Origin: Treponema sp. | Lineage (GTDB): Bacteria > Spirochaetota > Spirochaetia > Treponematales > Breznakiellaceae | Length of the DNA: 38,140 nucleotides | Direction: 5' to 3' | Assembly (NCBI GenBank): GCA_031274285.1 | Contig: JAISQJ010000126.1 | Span: 1 to 38,140, forward strand | Shown here: positions 15,558 through 23,289 of the stretch, piece after piece | Numbering within the stretch: position 1 is the first letter of the stretch | Layout: each line of letters opens with the position of its first letter | The notes under the pieces: generated by a model | Told to the model about the DNA's origin: nothing | The model's database searches: none | The model's input: only the letters and a program-made list of their open reading frames with translations | Program-made: the position numbers and the translations under genes

Positions 15558-16250
15558 CTAGGGCGTCCCAAGGCTGACCAGGTATACCACTACATTGTAG
15601 AGCCCGTGGGCCAGGGCCAGGCCGTGGAGGCTGCGGAAACGGGTGTAGATCAGGGCCAGGATCAGGGCCGCCAGCAGGGAATTCATGGTCCCCCAGGGCC
15701 CCTCGTACAGATGGCACAGGGCAAAGAGGGCCGTGGAAACCGCTGTGAATGTCCAGGGCCCCAGGCCCAGTTCCTCGAATTTTTTCCCCAGATAGTACCT
15801 AAAATAGCCTTCCTCAAGGTAGCCGGTACTGAGGCAGGAAAAAAACATGACGGCCAGGGCCGGGATGCCGCTGGGACCCTGGACCCTAAAACCCTGGGGA
15901 AGGCCGGGAAAGAAGGCAGCGGCCGCGGAGACGCAGAAACTGGTGAGGATCAGGGCGGGGAAGGCCCAAAGAAAGGCAAAAAGGTCCCCCAGGGCCGGCG
16001 CCGGGCTTGGCCTGGTCCTTCGCCACAGGTACCAGAGCAGGCCCAGGGCAGGCAGGTTGTAGGCGGCGATACGGATAAGCTCGCGGTTCACGGAAAATAC
16101 CGCCGGTTCCGCGGGGACTTCGCGGCGCAGGGCGCCGGGGAGAAACAGCACGCAATACAGGAGCAGGGGTTCCAGAAAAAGGGCCGGACGGGGGGCTTTC
16201 GGCGGCCCCCCTTCACGGGCCGAAGGGGACAGGGGCATTCCTTTTGACAC
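15558..16250 (-). CDS. CPBP-family intramembrane metalloprotease
   Basis: A 230-residue hydrophobic protein with about six membrane spans. The CPBP (CAAX/ABI) signature is complete: E146-E147 with R151 (EEGYFR), H180 in FALCH, and H215 with N219 (AHGLYN). The family cuts peptides within the membrane or acts in peptide self-protection; the substrate here is unknown. It is the only reverse-strand gene between the flagellar rod operon and the PilZ operon. Start is unsure: GTG at 16250 has GGAG just one base before it, while ATG at 16238 has the same GGAG 11 bases away. Its first codons overlap the -35 of the rightward PilZ promoter. Confidence 0.85.
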   Translation of the reverse strand: MSKGMPLSPSAREGGPPKAPRPALFLEPLLLYCVLFLPGALRREVPAEPAVFSVNRELIRIAAYNLPALGLLWYLWRRTRPSPAPALGDLFAFLWAFPALILTSFCVSAAAAFFPGLPQGFRVQGPSGIPALAVMFFSCLSTGYLEEGYFRYYLGKKFEELGLGPWTFTAVSTALFALCHLYEGPWGTMNSLLAALILALIYTRFRSLHGLALAHGLYNVVVYLVSLGTP

Positions 16251-16272
16251 TCCGCATGGGACAGGCTATAGT
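16244..16272 (+). promoter_or_regulatory. Near-consensus sigma-70 promoter for the PilZ operon
   Basis: TTGACA (16244-16249), exactly 17 bases, then TATAGT (16267-16272). Transcription should begin near 16279, about 27 bases before the PilZ ATG. A second TATAAT (16279-16284) has no -35 at proper distance. The -35 lies on the start codon region of the divergent protease gene. Confidence 0.75.
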
Positions 16273-16305
16273 CGATAGTATAATCCTGTAGGGAAGGAAT
16301 AGTAT

Positions 16306-17505
16306 ATGGCGCTTCTTGTCTTCGTTATCGTTTGCGGAGTTTGTGCCGTGCTTATCTATTATTCCCAAAAATCCGGTCCCCAGGGGTCCTGGGTTCAGTT
16401 TTTTGCCAAGGGTACCGACGCCGGTTTTTCCCTTAGGGAGATTGAATTACTGCGGAAACTGGCAACCAGGTGTAACCTGGAGGAACCTTCCTCCCTGTTT
16501 TGGTCCCGGAATCAGCTGGATCAGTGTATCCGCGCCCTGGTCAGGGCGCAAAAGAAGGGTGCGGGAGAGGAGGATATGGGAGATCAGGATTTCCTCTCCA
16601 GACTCTACGAGTACCGCAAAAAGATCGAAATGGAAAAACCGGGGATCAAGAACGGTATCAACAATTCCCGGCAGATCAGCGAGGGCCAGAATCTGCGGAT
16701 TCTGGTGCCCGGCGCCGGAGTCTTCCGGTCCCAGGTGATTAGAAACTCCCCCCAAAACATTACCATCTCCCGTCCGGTGAACGACAAGGTCAGTTCCAAT
16801 ATCTCCTGGATTGGCACCAAGCTGTCGGTCTATTTTTGGCGGGAAGATGACGCCGGCTATGTCTTCGATACGGAGGCCTTCGACGAAGTTTTTGCCAAGG
16901 GGATCTCCTCGCTTAAGCTTGCCCATTCGGAATCCCTCTACCGGACCCAGAAACGGAAGTCTATCAGGATAAAGATGCACAAACCGGCTTACCTGTACCT
17001 CCTGGGGCCGGGGGAGGAATCGGGGAAGATCGAAACCGTTCCCGGGGCCAAGTGCTTTATGGAGGACCTGTCCGATACGGGCTGCGCGGTGATCATCGGC
17101 GGCCAGGCCGCGGCGGGCATGCGGATCAAGGTCCAGTTTGCCCTTAGCGGTACCCCCATCTGCATGAGCGGTACGGTCCGCTCGGTGGATTTCAAAGAGG
17201 CGGTTCAGCGTTCCCTGCTCCATGTGGAAGCCGATCCTCTGCCGCGCTATGCACAGAACAAGATCCTGGGTGAAATTTTCGGTATGCAGGAGGATAACGA
17301 GGAAGATCTGCCCTACCGCATATCCAACGCCGTTGTTCCCCAAGCGGCCCTTGAGCCGGCCTTCGTGCCCCCCGCCCCCCAGGACCAGGCGGAGGAGGGG
17401 CTTCCCTTGGCCGCGGGCGCTGAAGGGGCCCCGGTCTCCCTGGGGCCAGCCTTGAACGATGAGCCGCCCCTTATCCCGTTCCCGCCGGAGGGAGGTATCC
17501 TGTGA
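16306..17505 (+). CDS. Membrane-anchored PilZ-domain c-di-GMP receptor
   Basis: A 399-residue protein with one N-terminal membrane segment (residues 2-19), a middle region with YcgR-like beta-rich sequence (about 120-205), and a PilZ domain. The PilZ c-di-GMP-binding motifs are both present: RxxxR as R217-R221 (KRKSIRIK) and DLSDTGC (254-260). The C-terminal 60 residues are a Pro/Ala/Glu-rich tail. PilZ receptors of the YcgR type often tune flagellar motors. Its place next to the rod operon makes that a fair guess, not a proof. GGAAGGAA (16292-16299) precedes the ATG by about 6 bases. Its stop overlaps the next start (GTGA). Confidence 0.87.
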   Translation: MALLVFVIVCGVCAVLIYYSQKSGPQGSWVQFFAKGTDAGFSLREIELLRKLATRCNLEEPSSLFWSRNQLDQCIRALVRAQKKGAGEEDMGDQDFLSRLYEYRKKIEMEKPGIKNGINNSRQISEGQNLRILVPGAGVFRSQVIRNSPQNITISRPVNDKVSSNISWIGTKLSVYFWREDDAGYVFDTEAFDEVFAKGISSLKLAHSESLYRTQKRKSIRIKMHKPAYLYLLGPGEESGKIETVPGAKCFMEDLSDTGCAVIIGGQAAAGMRIKVQFALSGTPICMSGTVRSVDFKEAVQRSLLHVEADPLPRYAQNKILGEIFGMQEDNEEDLPYRISNAVVPQAALEPAFVPPAPQDQAEEGLPLAAGAEGAPVSLGPALNDEPPLIPFPPEGGIL

Positions 17506-18713
17506 AATTCCCGCTTATATTTATGGTCATCCCGCTGTTTCTCCTTTCCCTGTCCCTCAACGCCCAAGATTCCATTCTCTATTCCTACCAGCGGAATTTC
17601 ATGCGGGCCAGCCTTTCCACCAAGACCGGGGTCCTGCTGGACGCGGCCACCGATGACCGGGCTTCGGAATTCATAGGCCAGCTTTACGAGTACGCCCTCA
17701 ATTTTTCCCTGCAAAACGCGGAGATTCTGCGGGGGGACCCGGACCTGCTCAACCTGACGGTTGTAGCGGCCCGGGGGGCGCTTCACAGCGCCCATGTTCA
17801 AAGCATCGCTACCCTCTGGGGTATCTTTACCAATTTCCGGGATTCCCAGGCCAGGATCGCCGCCCTTGACGCCCTGGCGGTACTTGGGAAGGGGAATATC
17901 CAGGTGGCGGAGAACCTCAATCAGTTTTTGGCGAATCAGAACAGCCTGTACCGCTCGGGCATGGATGTGGACATCCCCACGGTTTCCGCCTGTATAAACG
18001 CCCTGGGCGCCCTGGGGGAGGAGAGTTCTTTTCCCGTTCTTTTTGCCGCCATCACCGCCGGGTATCCTGAGTCGGTGGGGGCCCAGGCCGTTATTGCCCT
18101 GGAAAGCCTTCCCGGCGACCTCAAGGGGAATTTCACGGAAGTATTGAGGAAGAATCCGCCCTCGGAAAAGCTGGCGGTCTTCCGGGCGGCGGTTTCAAGT
18201 TCCCGTATGAGCGGCCCGGAGAAGGGCGCCTTTGCCCAGACCGCCCTGGAAATCGGTATGGACGAGGAGAACCTTTCCACCGAGTACGGCTCCGCCCTGA
18301 CGGCCCTTTGTACCCTTGCGGTTAAGACCCTGACGGAGCTTAAATGGGCCGGCGCCGATACCACGGTACTGCAGTATTTTTACCGGGTCCAGGGAGCGTA
18401 TCAGGAGAATAAGACAAACCGGGAGCGGGACCGGCTTCTGGAGGTGATAGGCTGCCTTTCGGTCCTGGGCAGCGCCGACGCCGCCCAAGCCCTCTCCCTG
18501 CAGTTGGGCTATCTGAACTCCCAGTTTGAACGGGCAAAAAAAGAGGGGACCTTTAGCGAAAATGACGAAGCCCTGGTCCTGGGGGTGATTGGGGCCCTGG
18601 GCGGCATGGAAGATAAAATTGCCTTTGATAACCTTCACTACGTTGCCTATTTGGATTACCCCGAGCGGGTTAAGGCCGCAGCCAGGGAGGCCTTGAATAA
18701 GCTAAAATGGTAA
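17502..18713 (+). CDS. Exported HEAT-like helical-repeat protein
   Basis: A 403-residue protein with a signal peptide (residues 1-21, cut likely after LNA in SLSLNAQDS). The rest is nearly all helical with recurring Ala/Leu-rich pairs, for example ARIAALDALAVLG, VSACINALGALGEE, AVIALESLPGD, VIGALGG and VKAAAREALNKLKW, in the manner of HEAT/ARM scaffolds. Such proteins act as periplasmic or outer-membrane-facing binding platforms; the partner is unknown. It starts at GTG overlapping the PilZ stop by 4 bases, with GGAGG 6 bases upstream. It overlaps the ComEC-like gene by 7 bases. The tight coupling suggests, but does not prove, that PilZ signalling and this protein act together. Confidence 0.78.
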   Translation: MKFPLIFMVIPLFLLSLSLNAQDSILYSYQRNFMRASLSTKTGVLLDAATDDRASEFIGQLYEYALNFSLQNAEILRGDPDLLNLTVVAARGALHSAHVQSIATLWGIFTNFRDSQARIAALDALAVLGKGNIQVAENLNQFLANQNSLYRSGMDVDIPTVSACINALGALGEESSFPVLFAAITAGYPESVGAQAVIALESLPGDLKGNFTEVLRKNPPSEKLAVFRAAVSSSRMSGPEKGAFAQTALEIGMDEENLSTEYGSALTALCTLAVKTLTELKWAGADTTVLQYFYRVQGAYQENKTNRERDRLLEVIGCLSVLGSADAAQALSLQLGYLNSQFERAKKEGTFSENDEALVLGVIGALGGMEDKIAFDNLHYVAYLDYPERVKAAAREALNKLKW

Positions 18714-20212
18714 ATCTGAATCGTGTCTTTCCCCTCTCCGCCCTCACCTTGGGGGCGGTTCTTTCCTATTACGGGGCCTATCTTCTCAATTCCCGTCTGC
18801 TTTTCCCCCGAGCCTGGCTCTTCATCGCGGCCGCGGTACTGCTCTGGGCTTTTTTTCTTAGTCTGGCCCCCTTTGCGCTGCCGGGGCGCCCGTACCGCCA
18901 CCTCCGCCTTCTCGGCCTCTCGTGCGCCGCCGGTCTTGCGCTGGGCGCCGGTACCGGGATCGGGATTCCCGCCAGGTTAAGCCTGGGCTTGCCCATGGAA
19001 CAGATCACCGGCCTGGAAGGGCTGGTGATGGACGATCCCCGGACCCTCTCCGGGGGAAACGGCCTGGCCGCCCTCGACCTTGACCGGGCCTGGGGCTCGG
19101 CCGGCGGGCTAAGGAGTTCCGCCCGGGGAAGGGTGACGGTTATTTTTCCCGGCGGCCGGCTGGAGGATTTGAAGGAATTCGGCAGAAAAAGCCGGGTGTA
19201 CCTGGAAGGAAGCTTTATACCGTCCCGGTCCGGAGTCATGTTCCGGGCCTCGGCGGTCCACATCATTTCCCCGGCGCCGCCCCTGGAACAGTTCAGAACC
19301 GGCCTGCGGCGAAACCTGGTTTCCCGGTTCAGCCGGCCGGATAACGCATCCTGGGGAAGCCTCTCCCTGGCCCTGCTTTTGGGGGTTCGGGACAACCTGG
19401 ATTCCGGCTTTGCCCGTTCCTACCGGGACGCGGGAATCTCCCATGTCCTTGCCCTGTCGGGGATGCACCTGGCGATCTTTTCCGCCCTCATCGCCCTTAT
19501 CTTTAAGCGCGGCCTGGGTCCCCGGGCGGCAGCCGTTCTCGGGGCCCTGTTCATCCTGGCCTATGTATTCCTCATCGGCTCCCAGCCTTCCCTGGACCGG
19601 GCGGCCATCATGTACCTCCTGGGAGCCCTGGCTATTTTCTGCTCCCTGGCCAGGAATCCCGCCTCCCTGCTTAACCTGGCCTTTCTTATCCAGATCATCC
19701 GGCAGCCGGATTCGGGAATCTCCATCTCCTTCATCCTTTCCTACCTGGCCCTCTGGGGGATCCTCCGTACCGGCCTGGGGGTAGCCAGCCTGCTCAGGGG
19801 AAAGATTCCCCCCAGCCTGCTGGAACCCCTTTCCGCATCCCTGGGGGCCTTTATCGCCACGGCTTCCGTAAGCGCCGCCAGTTTCGGTATGCTGCAGCCC
19901 GCGGGCATCCTTACCGGCTTGGTAATAGTACCGCTGACCAGCCTGTTTATGGTGCTCTCCCTGGGCTACCTGGCCCTTGACTTAGCCTTTCCCCTCCTGG
20001 CGCGGCCGGTAGGGCTGGCCCTTTCCCTGCTTTACCAGGGGGTGGAAAAACTGGTGGCCTTATCCGCCGGCATACCGGGGATTGTCTTTGAAACCGGGAT
20101 GCCCGGCCCGGCCCTCTGGGTACTGATTCTTTCGCTCCTCTGTGCGGTCCTGATTGGCATCTTTGCGGAGCGGCGTCGGCTTAGGCTCAGCCGGGTCCCG
20201 CCCCTGCCCTGA
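18707..20212 (+). CDS. ComEC/Rec2-type membrane channel without nuclease domain
   Basis: A 501-residue polytopic membrane protein. The first 200 residues match the DUF4131-type soluble loop of ComEC, between membrane spans at about 8-25, 37-55 and 68-85. The ComEC competence domain follows, with the signature GISHVLALSGMHLAIF (243-258) and then about eight further spans. ComEC carries single-stranded DNA across the inner membrane in natural transformation. The C-terminal metallo-beta-lactamase domain of long ComEC proteins is missing: the protein ends after a span and RRRLRLSR. No other competence gene is in the window. It starts inside the previous gene (7-base overlap). Confidence 0.85.
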   Translation: MVNLNRVFPLSALTLGAVLSYYGAYLLNSRLLFPRAWLFIAAAVLLWAFFLSLAPFALPGRPYRHLRLLGLSCAAGLALGAGTGIGIPARLSLGLPMEQITGLEGLVMDDPRTLSGGNGLAALDLDRAWGSAGGLRSSARGRVTVIFPGGRLEDLKEFGRKSRVYLEGSFIPSRSGVMFRASAVHIISPAPPLEQFRTGLRRNLVSRFSRPDNASWGSLSLALLLGVRDNLDSGFARSYRDAGISHVLALSGMHLAIFSALIALIFKRGLGPRAAAVLGALFILAYVFLIGSQPSLDRAAIMYLLGALAIFCSLARNPASLLNLAFLIQIIRQPDSGISISFILSYLALWGILRTGLGVASLLRGKIPPSLLEPLSASLGAFIATASVSAASFGMLQPAGILTGLVIVPLTSLFMVLSLGYLALDLAFPLLARPVGLALSLLYQGVEKLVALSAGIPGIVFETGMPGPALWVLILSLLCAVLIGIFAERRRLRLSRVPPLP

Positions 20213-20236
20213 TCGCGGCCCGCCCGTATTTAACCG

Positions 20237-21142
20237 ATGAAAGAAAGCCTTAACTACGATTCCCCCACGGCCCTGCGGTCCTTTCTTGAGGGCCGGGGCC
20301 TTGGCATGAGGAAAAGGCTGGGACAAAATTTCCTGATACATCCGGGTTTCCGCACCAGACTCATCGCCGCGCTGGAGCTTTCGCCGGGAGACGGGGTCTG
20401 GGAGGTCGGTTCCGGCCTGGGGGCCATGACAAGGGAGCTTCTGGCCGCGGGGGCCCTGGTAAAGGGCTTCGAGATCGATCCGGGGTTTACCGCGTATCTG
20501 GGGGAGGCCTTCGGGGATCATCCGAATTTTTCCCTGGTCCCCGGCGACGTGCTGAAAACCTGGAAGGCGGAAGCGCCGGCCCCCTATCTCCTGGGGAACT
20601 TGCCCTACAACATCGCCGCCGTTCTCCTGGGGGACCTCATCGAGGGGAACCGGCTTTTCACGCGCCTCGTGGTAACCGTGCAAAGGGAGGTGGGCTTGCG
20701 GATGCTTGCCCGGCCGGGGCAGGCGGATTATTCTTCCTTTTCGGTGCTTGTCGGCGGACTCTATACGGTGAAACCCCTCATGACCATGGGGAGCGGGGCC
20801 TTTTATCCCCCTCCCCGGATTCAATCCCTGGGCCTCAGGCTGGATCTCCGGGAAGGGCTTGTCCCGGCCGGGCCCCCCCTGCTGTATCCCCTGGTGCGGA
20901 GGCTCTTTTCCAGCCGCCGTAAAACCGTTAAGAATTCCCTATGCGCTTTTGTGGCGTCTTGTGGTATGGTAAAGGGCGCGGCGCCCAAAGATTTGGCTCT
21001 GGCGGCCCTGGAGGGCTGCGGAATTAGGCCGGAGGAGCGTCCCGAAAATTTAGACGTTTCCCAGTTTCGGGATCTGGCCCGACAGCTTCACGGCCTGGGA
21101 ATCTGCCGCGCCGGTAACGGGCCGCCGGAAGCAGGGGGATAA
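20237..21142 (+). CDS. rsmA: 16S rRNA dimethyladenosine transferase RsmA/KsgA
   Basis: Adds two methyl groups to each of two adjacent adenines near the 3' end of 16S rRNA (A1518 and A1519 in E. coli numbering). The 301-residue protein has the opening RKRLGQNFLIHP, the S-adenosylmethionine loop EVGSGLGAMTREL, FEIDPGF, the catalytic NLPYNIAA and the late SGAFYPPPRIQS typical of the family. The start at 20237 has only a weak ribosome site, but the extra 24 residues before RKRLGQ (with SPTALRSFLE) resemble spirochaete versions, from memory. It sits 24 bases after the ComEC-like gene and 1 base before the PLP-protein gene. Confidence 0.94.
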   Translation: MKESLNYDSPTALRSFLEGRGLGMRKRLGQNFLIHPGFRTRLIAALELSPGDGVWEVGSGLGAMTRELLAAGALVKGFEIDPGFTAYLGEAFGDHPNFSLVPGDVLKTWKAEAPAPYLLGNLPYNIAAVLLGDLIEGNRLFTRLVVTVQREVGLRMLARPGQADYSSFSVLVGGLYTVKPLMTMGSGAFYPPPRIQSLGLRLDLREGLVPAGPPLLYPLVRRLFSSRRKTVKNSLCAFVASCGMVKGAAPKDLALAALEGCGIRPEERPENLDVSQFRDLARQLHGLGICRAGNGPPEAGG

Positions 21143-21143
21143 G

Positions 21144-21851
21144 GTGTCAATTGCGGAGGCTCTGGAATCAATCGAGGAACGGATACAAAAGGCCTGTAAC
21201 CGGGCGGGAAGAAAACGGGAGGGAATCCGGCTCATGGCGGTTTCCAAATTCCAAAGCCCCGCTAAAATCGCCGAGGCCTGGAAAGCGGGCATCCGGCTGT
21301 TCGGGGAAAACCGGGTCCAGGAGGCGGCGGAAAAATTTCCTCCCCCCGGACCGGATTCGGTCCCCCTCCGCCCATTCCCCGGACCCTGCGAAGTCCACCT
21401 GATTGGAACCCTGCAGCGGAACAAGGCGAAACTGGCGGTCCGGCTTTTTGACTGCGTCCAGTCGATTGACCGGGAGGAAATTATCGATGAACTGGCAAAA
21501 CACACCGCAGGACCCCTTAGGGTACTGCTGGAACTCCACACCGGGGAGGCTTCAAAATCCGGTTTCCCCGGCGAGGAAAGCCTCTTCCGGGCCGCGGAAA
21601 AGCTCCTCGCCATTCCGGCCCTGCCGCCGGCGGGGCTCATGACCATGGCCCCCCTTGGGGTCGGCGAGGGGGAAATCCGCGCATCCTTCCGCGCCCTCCT
21701 CCATGCCCAGGGAGCCCTGGTTTCCCGATTCCCCCAGGCGGACTGGTCCTGCCTTTCCATGGGTATGTCCGGGGACTTTGAGATCGCCGTTGAGGAAGGC
21801 TCCACCCTGCTGCGCATCGGTACGGCCCTCTTTGGAGAGCGGCGGCTATGA
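21144..21851 (+). CDS. YggS/PLPBP-family pyridoxal-phosphate homeostasis protein
   Basis: A 235-residue single-domain PLP carrier of the YggS (PROSC) family. The PLP lysine is in LMAVSKFQSPAKI (near residue 36), followed by FGENRVQEAAEK and HLIGTLQRNKAK. The phosphate-binding end reads CLSMGMSGDFEIAVEEGSTLLRIGTALFG. The family buffers free PLP and affects amino-acid and vitamin B6 balance. It starts at GTG one base after rsmA and overlaps the next gene by ATGA. There is a short extra Pro-rich stretch (FPPPGPDSVPLRPFPGP) between the two conserved blocks. Confidence 0.93.
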   Translation: MSIAEALESIEERIQKACNRAGRKREGIRLMAVSKFQSPAKIAEAWKAGIRLFGENRVQEAAEKFPPPGPDSVPLRPFPGPCEVHLIGTLQRNKAKLAVRLFDCVQSIDREEIIDELAKHTAGPLRVLLELHTGEASKSGFPGEESLFRAAEKLLAIPALPPAGLMTMAPLGVGEGEIRASFRALLHAQGALVSRFPQADWSCLSMGMSGDFEIAVEEGSTLLRIGTALFGERRL

Positions 21852-22363
21852 AAGGAAAGGCCCTTTTCCTGCTGGTCCTTGCCGGGGAATTTTCCGTTTT
21901 CGCCCAGACCGGGGGCTCCACCCAAATCGTGGCCCCTAACATCCTTCCCGATACCCAATCTTCGTCGGAATTCCCCCTCTGGGCCCAGGACCTCAGGCGG
22001 GGGGAGATTGTGGCCTTCGGCAGTTTCCCCTTCACCATATTCGTTTCAACCTTTACCATGGATTCCATCCGCTACTTTCAACACAACCGTAATGAAAAGT
22101 ACGCCCCCTGGCCCTTTAAGGGTCCCGGAGCCATAGAAATGTCACGGGAAGAGCGGGAAAAGACCCTGCTTATCGCGGCCGCGGCCTCGGTAGCCATCGC
22201 GGCCATTGATTTCACCATCGTGCAGGTTAAGCGGAACAAGGAGCGGAAGCGGATTGAGCGGCAGGGCAACGGCGGGGAAGTTTATATTATCCGCCGCCCC
22301 ATCGTGGAGGATGAACCGGAGGAGGAAGCTTCGGAGGAGGAGGCCCCGGAGGGGGAACCCTGA
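21848..22363 (+). CDS. Membrane/exported protein of unknown function
   Basis: A 171-residue protein with a signal peptide (1-19, ending FSVFAQ), a middle part with hydrophobic residues (FGSFPFTIFVSTFTMD), and one clear membrane segment (about 107-123, IAAAASVAIAAIDFTIV). After it comes a basic stretch (KRNKERKRIERQ) and a strongly acidic C-terminus (EDEPEEEASEEEAPEGEP). This looks like a periplasmic domain with a cytosolic tail. It overlaps the YggS-like gene (ATGA) and the RluD-like gene (TGATG). I do not recognise the family; similar proteins next to rluD may be a treponeme feature. Confidence 0.6.
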   Translation: MKGKALFLLVLAGEFSVFAQTGGSTQIVAPNILPDTQSSSEFPLWAQDLRRGEIVAFGSFPFTIFVSTFTMDSIRYFQHNRNEKYAPWPFKGPGAIEMSREEREKTLLIAAAASVAIAAIDFTIVQVKRNKERKRIERQGNGGEVYIIRRPIVEDEPEEEASEEEAPEGEP

Positions 22364-23289
22364 TGCCCGCTTTTTCCGGAACCGTGGAGGGCCCGGCGCT
22401 GCGGCTTGACCGGTATGTGGCCGAGTATTTGGGCCTTCTCTCCCGGTCCCAGGTAAAGTCCCGTTCCATGACCGCCCTGGTAAACGGCAAACAGGTTAAG
22501 CGCTCCAGGATTCTCAAGGCCGGCGACCGGCTGGAACTGTGCTGGGAGGAGGCGGAAAGCCTGGATCTCACGGCCCAGGACCTCCCCCTCACGGTGCTGT
22601 ACGAAGATTCCCGGGTGATAGTCATTGACAAGGCCCAGGGCATGGTGGTCCATCCGGGAGCGGGGAATCATTCGGGAACCTTGGTTAACGCCCTCCTCTA
22701 TAGGCTGCAGGGAACGCCGGCCGGAGCCCTGCCGGCGCTTCCCGGCGCTCCCCGCCGGCCGTGGATCGTGCACCGGCTGGACAAGGATACCTCCGGGGTC
22801 ATGATCTGCGCCTGGGACGAGGAGACCCTCGCCTTCCTGTCCGGGGAATTTAAGGCCAGAAGGGTGGGAAAACGCTATGCCGCCATCCTCCGGGGCGTAT
22901 TGCCGGAGCCCTCCGGTCGGATCGAAACGACGCTCTGCCGGGATAGGCGGGACCGCAGGCGTTTTACCGTCGGGGAAAAGGGAAAGGCGGCGGTCACCTC
23001 CTTCAGGCTCATCCGATCCTGGAATACCCATTCTCTGGTGCTGCTCCGCCCCCATACCGGGCGTACCCATCAGCTCAGGGTCCAGATGGCCCATCTGGGG
23101 CACCCGGTGCTGGGGGACCCTATCTACGGTTCAAGGGACCCCCTGTTTCCCACAGCGACCCTGATGCTCCACGCGAAAAGCCTGAGCCTGGCCCTGCCGG
23201 GGGAACCGGGGCGCCGGGTCTTTAAGGCTCCCCTGCCGGATCGCTTCCGGCCCCTCCTGGGGCCGGGCCGGAGGGGGCCGAAATCATGA
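22363..23289 (+). CDS. rluD: RluD-type 23S rRNA pseudouridine synthase
   Basis: A 308-residue RluA-family pseudouridine synthase. The N-terminal S4 RNA-binding domain is RLDRYVAEYLGLLSRSQVKS with VNGKQVKRSRILKAGDRLEL. The catalytic motif is IVHRLDKDTSGVMI with its Asp, and HTGRTHQLRVQMAHLGHPVLGD is the family C-motif. The S4 domain plus HRLDKDTSG fits RluD, which makes pseudouridines in helix 69 of 23S rRNA, though the exact site is inferred. It is 1 base coupled to the upstream gene and overlaps the second synthase by 4 bases. Confidence 0.88.
   Translation: MPAFSGTVEGPALRLDRYVAEYLGLLSRSQVKSRSMTALVNGKQVKRSRILKAGDRLELCWEEAESLDLTAQDLPLTVLYEDSRVIVIDKAQGMVVHPGAGNHSGTLVNALLYRLQGTPAGALPALPGAPRRPWIVHRLDKDTSGVMICAWDEETLAFLSGEFKARRVGKRYAAILRGVLPEPSGRIETTLCRDRRDRRRFTVGEKGKAAVTSFRLIRSWNTHSLVLLRPHTGRTHQLRVQMAHLGHPVLGDPIYGSRDPLFPTATLMLHAKSLSLALPGEPGRRVFKAPLPDRFRPLLGPGRRGPKS

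Noticed and set aside
15606-16247. Plus-strand open frame of 213 codons opposite the CPBP protease
   Set aside because: The product is Gln/Gly/Lys-rich low-complexity sequence. The reverse strand has the complete protease signature.
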